A DNA stretch of 7,559 bases, from contig CAJBIS010000106.1 of the NCBI GenBank assembly GCA_903953195.1, forward strand, positions 1 through 7,559. The letters run 5' to 3'. This document shows, piece after piece, positions 1 through 5,795 of the stretch (positions are counted from its first letter, which is position 1; every line of letters begins with the position of its first letter). Below the pieces are notes generated by a model, which searched no databases, had not been told where the DNA came from, and was given only the letters and a program-made list of their open reading frames with translations. The DNA comes from an uncultured Actinomycetes bacterium. GTDB taxonomy: Bacteria; Actinomycetota; Acidimicrobiia; Acidimicrobiales; Microtrichaceae. The position numbers and the translations under genes were made by a program.

Positions 1-1
1 C

Positions 2-1345
2 GGCAAGATGGGCAAGGGCGTGACGGCTCCGTGGAACGTGCCGGCCACTGGCGCAGAGCCGACCATGGACGGCTTCGTCACGGACTACATCAGCTCGTTC
101 ACCGCCCAGGTCGGCCGTCAGCCGACCTTCGAGGAGTACTCGCAGATCATGACGGGCTACCGGCCCGACCAGGTCCCGGTGCTCAGCGGGCTGGCGCGGG
201 ACTTCGGCGTCTTCGACCACTGGTTCTCCGAGGTGCCGTCCCAGACGTTCATGAACCGGTCCTTCTGGACCGCGGCGACATCGTCGGGCTTCACCATCAA
301 CGCGCCGTTCTCGAACTTCACCCACGACAACACGGCCGAGACGCTGTTCGACCGGCTCGAGGCGCACGGCAAGACCTGGAAGGTCTACGTCATGGAGCCG
401 TGTCCGATTTCGTTCACCGGCCTCATCCACATGTCGCGACTGAAGGACAAGTTCACCACGAACTTCGCGCCCTTCAGCCAGTTCGAAGAGGATGCCAAGA
501 ACGGCACGCTGGCGGACTTCTCACTCATCGAACCGAACCTGTTCGCCGGTCACGGCGACTACCACCCGGCTGCCGGTCGCAACATGGTCGGGAACAACGT
601 CGACCTTCCGCTCGACCCCCCGTCGGCCATCACCGCGGGAGAAGGCTTCCTCAACAAGCTCTTCACCGCCTACCGGTCCATGGACAGCGAGACCGGCGCC
701 AACGTCTACAACACGACGTTGTTCATCGGGTGGGACGAGCCAGGTGGCACCTACGACCACGTCGCACCGGGTGCGGTTCCCCCGCCGGATCCGAAGGCCG
801 GCCCCGGCCAGTGCGACTTCACCTTCGATCGATCCGGCTACCGGGTCCCGGCCGTCGTGGTCTCACCGTGGGTGGAGTCCGGGTCGGTCTACAACGACGA
901 GCACCGCCACACCTCGATGATCGCGACGCTCCGCAAGCAGTGGTCGTTGGGTGACCCGCTCACGGCACGCGATGCGGCGGCGAAGCCCTTCGACTACGTG
1001 TTCAGCCGCACGACGCCACGGAAGCCGAGCGAGTGGGCCGAGATCGTCCCCCTGCCGGTGCCGGAGTACCACGTGAACTGGGAGCACACGAACCACTCGC
1101 TGAGCACCTTGGGCAAGGCCGTGACGCCCAGCGTGATCAGCGCGCTGAAGGCCAACGGTGTCGACCTGCCCGCCTCCGTCGAGTCACCGGACTTCGCGCT
1201 CACACCGCAGATGGTGTGGACCATGGTCGAGGTGCTCTCGTGGCACCTCTTCCCGCCGCTCGCGCCCGCCGACAAGGAGATCGAGTCGTCGGAGGCCGCG
1301 CTGAAGGAGGCGCTCGGCATCACGACCCCCAGCGGCGCCAAGTGA
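2..1345 (+). CDS. Phosphoesterase family protein (phospholipase C / acid phosphatase type), 5' partial
   Basis: Hydrolase of the phosphoesterase family (Pfam PF04185), which holds bacterial phospholipases C and AcpA-type acid phosphatases. These are normally exported and cleave phosphate esters of lipids or small molecules. Family marks, by nucleotide position: MDGFV (65-79); the segment before SQTFMNRSFW (239-268), which matches the family SxPNR...SGTS region; FAGHGDYHP (542-568); the metal-site-like WDEPGGTYDHV (731-763), matching the family's DEHGGFYDHV; GYRVPAVVVSPWV (836-874); and EHRHTSM (899-919), matching the conserved DHTS. The frame is open to the window edge. The signal peptide and the N-terminal ENRSFDH metal-site motif expected in the family are absent, so the Met at position 8 is internal and roughly 60-100 residues lie upstream. 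The stop overlaps the aquaporin start. The substrate cannot be told from sequence, and whether it is lipase or phosphatase is open. Confidence 0.88.
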   Translation, partial: GKMGKGVTAPWNVPATGAEPTMDGFVTDYISSFTAQVGRQPTFEEYSQIMTGYRPDQVPVLSGLARDFGVFDHWFSEVPSQTFMNRSFWTAATSSGFTINAPFSNFTHDNTAETLFDRLEAHGKTWKVYVMEPCPISFTGLIHMSRLKDKFTTNFAPFSQFEEDAKNGTLADFSLIEPNLFAGHGDYHPAAGRNMVGNNVDLPLDPPSAITAGEGFLNKLFTAYRSMDSETGANVYNTTLFIGWDEPGGTYDHVAPGAVPPPDPKAGPGQCDFTFDRSGYRVPAVVVSPWVESGSVYNDEHRHTSMIATLRKQWSLGDPLTARDAAAKPFDYVFSRTTPRKPSEWAEIVPLPVPEYHVNWEHTNHSLSTLGKAVTPSVISALKANGVDLPASVESPDFALTPQMVWTMVEVLSWHLFPPLAPADKEIESSEAALKEALGITTPSGAK

Positions 1346-2184
1346 GCGACGTGACCGGCGAGCCGGCGACCGACGGGGACGACACGTCGAGTTCGACCTA
1401 CTGGCCGCACCTCGGTCTGTCGGGGCTGCCCAAGGGGGTCGTGGAGCGGATCACCGACTTCAACGACCCCCGCCAGGAGTGGCGACGGCTGTTCTCCGAG
1501 GTGATGGGCACGTTCCTGCTGGTGCTCGTCGCCGCCGGCGGCGGCATGATGAGCGCTGCGTTCGGTGGTGCCATCGGTCGCACGGCTGCGGTGATCGCTC
1601 CGGGTGCCATGGTCATGGCGATGATCCTGTTCATGGGCAGGGTGTCGGGAGCGCACTTCAACCCGGCGGTCAGCTTCGCCTTCGCGCTGCGTGGGGACTT
1701 CCCGTGGCGGCGTGTGCCCGGCTACGTGGTGGCACAACTCGCCGGGGCGACGCTCGCGGTGCTGTTCCTGCAGTCGGTCGTCGACGTCTCCGCCTCGAAC
1801 GGCGCCACCTACCCGGCGACCTCGGTGACGCACGTGGCGGCATTCCTCATGGAGGTCGTGCTGACCTTCGGGCTGGTGTCGGTGATCCTCGGCACGGCGT
1901 CAGGAGCGCAGAACGTCGGAGTCCTCGGTGCCCTGGGCGTCGGTGCGTACGTCGCGCTGGCCGGACTGTGGGCCAGCCCGCTGTCGGGAGCCTCGATGAA
2001 TCCGATCCGCTCGCTGGCGCCCGACCTGGTCGCCAACGACTTCACCGCCTACTGGGTGTATCTCGCGGGACCGCTCGTGGGAGCGGCGATCGCTGTCCTC
2101 GCTGCCTTCGTGCTTCGTGGATCCGGCGGTGGGGGATCGGGCTCGGCGGCGGCTCAGGGCACGTTGGGCGAGTCGCCGTCCTGA
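1342..2184 (+). CDS. Aquaporin / MIP family channel
   Basis: Membrane channel of the major intrinsic protein family, 280 aa. It moves water or small neutral solutes across the cytoplasmic membrane. The first pore motif is canonical, HFNPAVS with NPA at residues 107-109. The second is SMNPIRS, with NPI at 220-222 in place of NPA and the selectivity-filter Arg kept at 223. Ser after that Arg favours the aquaporin over the glycerol-facilitator type, which usually has Asp. Hydrophobic stretches fit six membrane spans from about residue 52 to 265. A hydrophilic N-terminus of about 45 residues and a Gly/Ser-rich C-terminal tail flank them. The GTG at 1342 is chosen because it overlaps the phosphoesterase TGA (GTGA). 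There is no good Shine-Dalgarno, so translation is probably coupled to the upstream gene. The GTG at 1351 is the alternative. An open frame extends upstream to 1033, but it lies inside the phosphoesterase and is not coding in that frame. Confidence 0.93.
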   Translation: MSDVTGEPATDGDDTSSSTYWPHLGLSGLPKGVVERITDFNDPRQEWRRLFSEVMGTFLLVLVAAGGGMMSAAFGGAIGRTAAVIAPGAMVMAMILFMGRVSGAHFNPAVSFAFALRGDFPWRRVPGYVVAQLAGATLAVLFLQSVVDVSASNGATYPATSVTHVAAFLMEVVLTFGLVSVILGTASGAQNVGVLGALGVGAYVALAGLWASPLSGASMNPIRSLAPDLVANDFTAYWVYLAGPLVGAAIAVLAAFVLRGSGGGGSGSAAAQGTLGESPS

Positions 2185-2197
2185 GCCGGGCGGGCTC
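2183..2197 (+). terminator. Weak GC hairpin at the end of the aquaporin gene
   Basis: GAGCC and GGCTC can pair around a 5-nt loop, overlapping the aquaporin stop codon. An alternative pairing, CCGGG with CCCGG (2186-2204), competes with it. There is no T-tract. It is a possible transcription end for the phosphoesterase-aquaporin operon, but short GC hairpins are common at this base composition. Confidence 0.22.
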
Positions 2198-2269
2198 CAC
2201 CCGGACGCACGACTCGTTCGTTCCCGACCCGACTGGATCGTGCGCTGAGCGTGACCGGCAGCAAGGTCC

Positions 2270-2298
2270 TTGACACTGTCACAGGGTGACGGCACACT
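2270..2298 (+). promoter_or_regulatory. Sigma-70-type promoter of the HNH gene
   Basis: A perfect -35 TTGACA (2270-2275) is followed after exactly 17 bp by CACACT (2293-2298). CACACT is a weak -10 that keeps A2, A4 and the final T. Transcription would start near 2305, inside the LexA box, giving a leader of about 119 nt to the GTG at 2424. The -35 also overlaps an 11-bp palindrome, TGACACTGTCA (2271-2281). Confidence 0.6.
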
Positions 2299-2300
2299 GA

Positions 2301-2316
2301 TCGAACACATGTTCGT
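2301..2316 (+). promoter_or_regulatory. LexA (SOS) box
   Basis: TCGAACACATGTTCGT matches the actinobacterial/Bacillus-type LexA operator CGAAC-N4-GTTCG perfectly. It differs from the extended mycobacterial form TCGAAC-N4-GTTCGA only at the last base. It sits just downstream of the predicted -10 and across the predicted start, where a bound repressor would block transcription. The downstream gene belongs to the DUF222-HNH (13E12) family, whose mycobacterial members are known to carry SOS boxes. This supports DNA-damage induction of the HNH gene. Confidence 0.85.
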
Positions 2317-2319
2317 TCT

Positions 2320-2404
2320 GTTCGGGGCGCCGAACGGGAGCGGGCATGGCGTCGGCTCGTCTCCGGCCGTGACGGAGACCTGTGTGCACCGGCCGTGTCC
2401 GGTG
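2320..2404 (+). promoter_or_regulatory. Hairpin-rich 5' leader of the HNH gene
   Basis: Three inverted repeats follow the SOS box. The first is GTTCGG-4 nt-CCGAAC (2320-2335), extendable by a G-U and a C-G pair. The second is CTCCG-7 nt-CGGAG (2361-2377). The third is CACCGG-6 nt-CCGGTG (2387-2404). A 9-bp direct repeat, CCGGCCGTG, occurs at 2363-2371 and 2389-2397. The second hairpin would bury the GGAG that could serve a GTG at 2382, whereas the GAGG at 2415-2418 before GTG 2424 lies outside all three. The rest of the gap 2185-2423 holds no gene I can support. The repeats are seen directly; a regulatory function is inference. Confidence 0.4.
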
Positions 2405-2423
2405 GAAGCGATGCGAGGTCGTC

Positions 2424-3695
2424 GTGTCGAGTGGTGCCGTCGTGCCCGAGTCGGGCGCGCTGTCGGATGTTCACGTGCTGGCGGAGTCCGGCGATCGATT
2501 CGTGTCGACCCTTTCTCGTGTCGACGCTGCGGGTCTCGGTGGCGCTGCTGATGACGAGCTCGTTCGGGCGGTGCGTTCGCTCGACATGGCCCAACGCTCG
2601 CTCGATGCGGTGCGCTCGGCGGTGCTCGCCGAACTGGACGCACGCGACGAGCCCCGTCGCCGTACCGGGCTGCAGTCCCCGAGTTGGTTGGGTGCGGAGT
2701 TCGGCCTGCCTCGCGGTGACGCACACCGGCAGGTCGCCGTCGCTCGCACGCTGCGCACCTCGCTCCGGATCGTCGGCGACGCATTGTCCGCGGGTCGGAT
2801 CACGTTCGCCCACGCCGCGCTGTTGTGCCGGCTGGCCAACCCTCGGGTGCGTGACGTCGTCGTGGCGATGCAACAGGAGTTCATCGACCTGTCCATCGGC
2901 GTCCGCTTCGAACAGTGGTCCAGAGAGGTGCGCGCGCTCATCGACCTCGCCGACACCGACGGCGGGCACGATCCGCGCGCCGAGGACAACCAGGTCACCC
3001 TCACCGACGGCCTCGAAGGTGACGTGCACCTGGACGTGTCACTCGTGGGCGAGCAGGCCGCGGTGGTTCGAGCCGCCCTGCTCGAGGAGGCGGAGCGTCG
3101 CTGGCGGCGACACAGCGAGCTCCGCGCTGCGGACCCCGAGCACCTGCTGCCGTCACGGGGTCAGCTGCTGGCCGAGGCCCTCACCGAACTCGTGCGCCGC
3201 GGGTCGGCGACCCGGCCCGGCGCGCCGGCGCCGGTCACCGATGTCACGCTCGTGATCCAGGCGTCCGACCCGCTCGACGCCCGCACGCCGGACGGCGTCC
3301 GGCTCGCCGACGGCACCACCCGCCAGCTCCTGTGTGATGCGGCCGTCCATGCGCTCGTCGTCGACAGTCTGGGCGTGCCTCTGGACCTCGGAACAGCAGT
3401 GCGGTTCGCGACCCCGGACCAGCGCCGGGCGGCGCGTGTCCGTGACGGCGGGTGTGTGCACCCCGGCTGCGATGCGCCCCCCACGTGGACGCATCTGCAC
3501 CACTGTCACCATGCGAGTCGGGGCGGGCCGACGGATCTCCGCAACCTGGCCAGCGGATGCCCGCAGCACCACGCGCTCTGGCACCGCTCGGACTGGGACA
3601 TCCGGCCCGATGACGATCGACCGGGACACTTCGTGATCACCACACCGTCGGGCCGGTGGCTCCTCAGCCAACAGCACGGGCGAGTGAGGGAGTGA
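2424..3695 (+). CDS. DUF222 / HNH endonuclease domain protein (13E12 repeat family)
   Basis: A 423-aa protein of the actinobacterial 13E12 family. The N-terminal two thirds is DUF222-like, rich in Arg and Ala helices. The C-terminal HNH nuclease domain lies at about residues 344-387. It has a zinc-type Cys pair (C344, C349), the HHCHH cluster (359-363), GGPTDLRNL with N374, and C379 plus HH (382-383) and H387. HNH proteins nick or cut DNA, but the cellular role of this family is not established. GTG 2424 is preferred because GCGAGG (2413-2418) lies 5 nt upstream. An in-frame GTG at 2382 with GGAG 4 nt upstream is the alternative and would add 14 residues. The gene has its own promoter with a LexA box, so SOS induction is likely. 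All HNH residues are present, so it is probably intact. It ends 21 bp from the convergent reductase gene. Base use resembles the neighbours, so there is no direct sign of recent transfer. Confidence 0.9.
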   Translation: MSSGAVVPESGALSDVHVLAESGDRFVSTLSRVDAAGLGGAADDELVRAVRSLDMAQRSLDAVRSAVLAELDARDEPRRRTGLQSPSWLGAEFGLPRGDAHRQVAVARTLRTSLRIVGDALSAGRITFAHAALLCRLANPRVRDVVVAMQQEFIDLSIGVRFEQWSREVRALIDLADTDGGHDPRAEDNQVTLTDGLEGDVHLDVSLVGEQAAVVRAALLEEAERRWRRHSELRAADPEHLLPSRGQLLAEALTELVRRGSATRPGAPAPVTDVTLVIQASDPLDARTPDGVRLADGTTRQLLCDAAVHALVVDSLGVPLDLGTAVRFATPDQRRAARVRDGGCVHPGCDAPPTWTHLHHCHHASRGGPTDLRNLASGCPQHHALWHRSDWDIRPDDDRPGHFVITTPSGRWLLSQQHGRVRE

Positions 3696-3716
3696 CGCTC
3701 TCCGGCGAGGTGAGGG

Positions 3717-4169
3717 TCAGGTCGCGTCGGCGATGGGCGTGAGTTCGAACACTGGAATGCGGCGTTCGGTTCCGGCCTGGTACGCGTCGTACTCGGGCCA
3801 GACCTCGTTCGCCCGCGCCCACCATTCGGTCCGGTCGTCGCCGTCGACCTCGCGGACGTCGAACTCTCGTACCTCGGGGCCGTCCTGGAGCCGTGCCAGT
3901 GGCAGCGCCCGCAGGTTGTGCACCCACTGCGGATTCGTCGGCGCGCCGCCCATGGAGCCGATCACGGCGTACCGGCCCTCGTCGTCGGCGATCCGGACGA
4001 GAGGCGTCTTGCGGACGTTCCCGGACTTGGCGCCGATGGTCCACAGGACGATCCACGAATCGCCCACCATCGGGCTCGGCTCGCTCCCGTTGGATCGCTC
4101 GTAGAGCGCCACCTCCTCGGCGATCGGCTCCCACGGGCTGGGCTCGTACGTTGCATCGAACACGGACAC
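3717..4169 (-). CDS. Deazaflavin (F420)-dependent nitroreductase family protein
   Basis: A 150-aa protein of the Ddn-type nitroreductase family (PF04075 type), small split-barrel enzymes that use reduced coenzyme F420 to reduce quinones or nitro compounds. Family marks are GAKSGNVRKTPLVRI (46-60), usually GxKSGxxRxTPL; a strand ending in GSMGGAPTNPQWVHNLRA (71-88), where the family has S-x-GG-x3-P-x-W-x-x-N-L; and the C-terminal WPEYDAYQAGTERRIPV (124-140). The length is normal. The start is a GTG at 4167-4169. A perfect AGGAGG (4175-4180) lies 5 nt upstream and fixes it. A TACGGT -10 at 4194-4199 would give an 18-nt leader. The gene is divergent from the CmcJ-like oxygenase. The presence of this family implies the host makes F420. 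The substrate is unknown, and binding of another flavin cannot be excluded. Confidence 0.92.
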   Translation of the reverse strand: MSVFDATYEPSPWEPIAEEVALYERSNGSEPSPMVGDSWIVLWTIGAKSGNVRKTPLVRIADDEGRYAVIGSMGGAPTNPQWVHNLRALPLARLQDGPEVREFDVREVDGDDRTEWWARANEVWPEYDAYQAGTERRIPVFELTPIADAT

Positions 4170-4193
4170 AATGACCTCCTCGTCGTGGAGCAG

Positions 4194-4199
4194 ACCGTA
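4194..4199 (-). promoter_or_regulatory. -10 element for the deazaflavin-dependent reductase gene
   Basis: TACGGT on the minus strand fits the actinobacterial TANNNT form. The predicted start near 4187 leaves an 18-nt leader that contains the AGGAGG ribosome site. No convincing -35 is seen. Confidence 0.5.
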
Positions 4200-4229
4200 C
4201 CTGCTCGGGTGTCATGTCGGATCACGGCC

Positions 4230-4235
4230 TACAAT
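4230..4235 (+). promoter_or_regulatory. -10 element for the CmcJ-like oxygenase gene
   Basis: TACAAT differs from TATAAT at one base. It lies 8 nt before GTG 4244, so the transcript is expected to start at or within about 2 nt of the codon (leaderless or nearly so). It lies downstream of the ATG at 4214, which argues against that longer start. No clear -35 is present. Confidence 0.6.
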
Positions 4236-4243
4236 TCTTGCTC

Positions 4244-5407
4244 GTGAGTGCCGTCGCCACGACCGTGCCGGTTCGCCTCGGATTCATGCCCGAATCAGAG
4301 GCGATTCCCGATCCGGATCATCCGGGTCTGCGGCGCGCAGGTCCACGTTCGTCGGCCCCCTACGGCAGCGAGCGGGTCGAGTTCCACACCTGCGCTGCGA
4401 CGGACCTCACCACGACCGGGGTGGACGACATCGACCTGCTCGGCGCCGGGTTCGATGCCGTCGACCTGTCGGAACTCGAACCGCTCCAGCAGGCATGCGC
4501 CCGGGTCCGCCGCGCCGGGCGCATCACGGATGCTGACGCCACCGAGATCCGGTCCGCGCTCGATGGCGCTTCGCTCCGATCGGCGAGTGGCCGACGTCTG
4601 CGCGTGCTGTACCTCGCCGACGAGGGATTCATCATGCGCAGCGCCGGCCCCAACGGGCTGTCCGTCGTCGGGCCCCGCTCGGTCGGGATGAACGGTCACG
4701 GTGGCGCCACGTCGATCCACATCGATCAGGACGTCTACGGCACGCCGTTGACGCAGGTGATGGATGGTCGGGCGCCGTCGTTGTTCGTGCACGACTCGCC
4801 CGACGGCCGGACCGACGACGCCGCGTTGCTGCTGGTCAACCTCTGGATCCCGCTCCAGCAGATCGTGCAACCGCTGGTCCTCGCCGATGGTCGGAGCATC
4901 GATCGTCGCCGCCATCAACTCCGTTTCGGTCTGCCCACGGGAACATTCCTCGACCGCGACGACGAGATGAGCATCAACGACATCTGGACGATGCTCCATG
5001 ATGGCGGCCAGCGCTGGTACCTCCGCTCCGAGATGGACCACCGCAGCGCCTGGATGTTCAACACGCTCAGCACCGCGCACGGCGCGGGCACGCTCCCGGG
5101 CGAGGACGTCGCTGCGATGTACCACGGCATGGTGGAGGCGGCCGAGGCCGCGGTGGCCCGATCCGATGAAGCCGCCGTCGCCGAACTCGCCGCAGGATTC
5201 ACGCCACCGGTCGCGGCAGATGGCACGCCGCCCGCGCTGCGCTCCGCGATCGCCGCCATGTCGTCGGTGCTGAACGACGCGTGGGCGCACCCCGCCGACG
5301 TCTGCGGTGAGCGTGCGGAGGACTGGCTGGCGGTCGCCGGCGAGGCCCGCCGAAGCGTGGTGCGGATGTCGCTGGAACTCCGACTGGTCGTGTCGCTCGA
5401 GGACTAG
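4244..5407 (+). CDS. CmcJ-like putative Fe(II)/2-oxoglutarate-type oxygenase
   Basis: A 387-aa protein that resembles the CmcJ/NvfI (AsaB-like) group, relatives of Fe(II)/2-oxoglutarate dioxygenases found in cephamycin methoxylation and in fungal and bacterial secondary metabolism. The group pattern is visible in order. IHIDQD supplies an HxD pair (H159, D161). Then VNLWIPLQQIVQPL (about 198-211) matches the family NVWRPL..VQ..PL. ADGRSID (214-220) matches the family CDARS block. RWYL follows, and FNTLSTAHGAG supplies the distal His (H279), where the family has F...DS...H. These three residues would form a metal triad. The N-terminal 150 residues are only weakly recognisable. The GTG at 4244 is chosen because TACAAT lies 8 nt upstream; ATG 4214 and ATG 4288 are alternatives. 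The gene stands alone, divergent from an F420-type reductase and convergent (7 bp) with the region-4 protein. No biosynthetic partner is in view and the substrate is unknown. The family call rests on pattern reading, not a search. Confidence 0.65.
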   Translation: MSAVATTVPVRLGFMPESEAIPDPDHPGLRRAGPRSSAPYGSERVEFHTCAATDLTTTGVDDIDLLGAGFDAVDLSELEPLQQACARVRRAGRITDADATEIRSALDGASLRSASGRRLRVLYLADEGFIMRSAGPNGLSVVGPRSVGMNGHGGATSIHIDQDVYGTPLTQVMDGRAPSLFVHDSPDGRTDDAALLLVNLWIPLQQIVQPLVLADGRSIDRRRHQLRFGLPTGTFLDRDDEMSINDIWTMLHDGGQRWYLRSEMDHRSAWMFNTLSTAHGAGTLPGEDVAAMYHGMVEAAEAAVARSDEAAVAELAAGFTPPVAADGTPPALRSAIAAMSSVLNDAWAHPADVCGERAEDWLAVAGEARRSVVRMSLELRLVVSLED

Positions 5408-5414
5408 CTCGGGC

Positions 5415-5696
5415 TCACTCGATCGTCGGCGGGTACAACTCGCCCCGGATGTGCTCGAGCGCCTCGCGTCGGAGCTGGGTGACGTGGTCCAGCGGGAGGT
5501 CGAGCTGTGCGGCGACCGCCCGCGCGGACACGCCTCGGAGGTAGGTCAGCTCGACGACCTTGCGGTGGTTCGGAGGCAGCGTGGACATCGCCGCCCGGAT
5601 CCGGTCGACCAGCTCCGTGAGTTCCATGGGTAGGTCGAGCGGGCGCGCCGAATCGCGGTCGGTGTCGTTGCCAGCAGCGCTGTCGGTCTCATCCAC
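5415..5696 (-). CDS. Small orphan protein resembling sigma-factor region 4 (HTH)
   Basis: A 93-aa predicted DNA-binding protein. Residues about 40-85 read as sigma-70 region 4: LPPNHRKVVELTYLRG, then a helix-turn-helix in SARAVAAQLDLPLDHVTQLRREALEHIRG. There is no region 2, and only about 38 acidic, polar residues precede the domain. It is therefore not a complete sigma factor; an anti-sigma or sigma-like regulator or an orphan HTH protein is possible. The start is GTG at 5694-5696, with GGGAG (5703-5707) 6 nt upstream. The frame stays open far upstream on this strand, but that part is antisense to the VOC and FmdB genes. An internal ATG (residue 24) is the alternative start. The gene is divergent from the VOC gene, with a dyad-rich gap between them, so it could act on that promoter; this is inference. 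Confidence 0.78.
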   Translation of the reverse strand: MDETDSAAGNDTDRDSARPLDLPMELTELVDRIRAAMSTLPPNHRKVVELTYLRGVSARAVAAQLDLPLDHVTQLRREALEHIRGELYPPTIE

Positions 5697-5743
5697 CTGT
5701 GGCTCCCGCCTCAGTCTGATGGGCGAGCCGCTCCGCCACCAGT

Positions 5744-5774
5744 GGGGACGAGTCCCCGGGACGTGGGCGTCTCC
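5744..5774. promoter_or_regulatory. Tandem inverted repeats in the divergent promoter region (candidate operator)
   Basis: A perfect dyad, GGGGAC-GA-GTCCCC (5744-5757), is followed at once by a second imperfect dyad, GGGACG-4 nt-CGTCTCCC (5758-5774). The word GGGACG thus recurs at 5745 and 5758, a 13-bp period. The pair covers about -52 to -22 relative to the predicted VOC start at 5796, which is the -35 region. Its place between a putative HTH gene and the VOC gene suggests an operator. Function is inferred. Confidence 0.45.
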
Positions 5775-5783
5775 CGTTGGTCG

Positions 5784-5789
5784 TACGGT
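5784..5789 (+). promoter_or_regulatory. -10 element for the VOC gene (leaderless)
   Basis: TACGGT ends exactly 6 nt before ATG 5796, so the expected transcription start is the A of the ATG. No ribosome-binding site precedes this ATG. No -35 is seen; the tandem dyads occupy that place. Confidence 0.6.
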
Positions 5790-5795
5790 GATGAC

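Noticed and set aside
8..10. ATG 8 as the phosphoesterase start
   Set aside because: The frame is open to the window edge, and the family's N-terminal metal-site motif and signal peptide are missing, so this Met is internal.
1033..1341. N-terminal extension of the aquaporin frame
   Set aside because: It lies inside the phosphoesterase in another frame, reads as low-complexity Arg/Ala/Gly, and the MIP homology begins after GTG 1342.
2270..2551. A 93-codon plus-strand open frame starting at the HNH promoter
   Set aside because: Its start lies within the -35 hexamer, it has no ribosome site, and it overlaps the HNH gene in another frame.
994..2784. Long minus-strand open frames (994-1833 and 1900-2784)
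   Set aside because: They lie opposite the phosphoesterase, aquaporin and HNH genes, with His/Arg-rich compositionally biased translations typical of antisense frames in high-GC DNA.
3696..3716. Terminator between the convergent HNH and reductase genes
   Set aside because: The 21-bp gap shows no inverted repeat of useful length and no T-tract.
4214..4216. ATG 4214 as the oxygenase start
   Set aside because: It lies upstream of the TACAAT -10 element and has no ribosome site. GTG 4244 fits the promoter better, although this is not proven.
4295..5290. A 331-codon minus-strand open frame opposite the oxygenase
   Set aside because: Arg/Gly/Val-rich translation without family features; the plus-strand protein has a coherent domain pattern.
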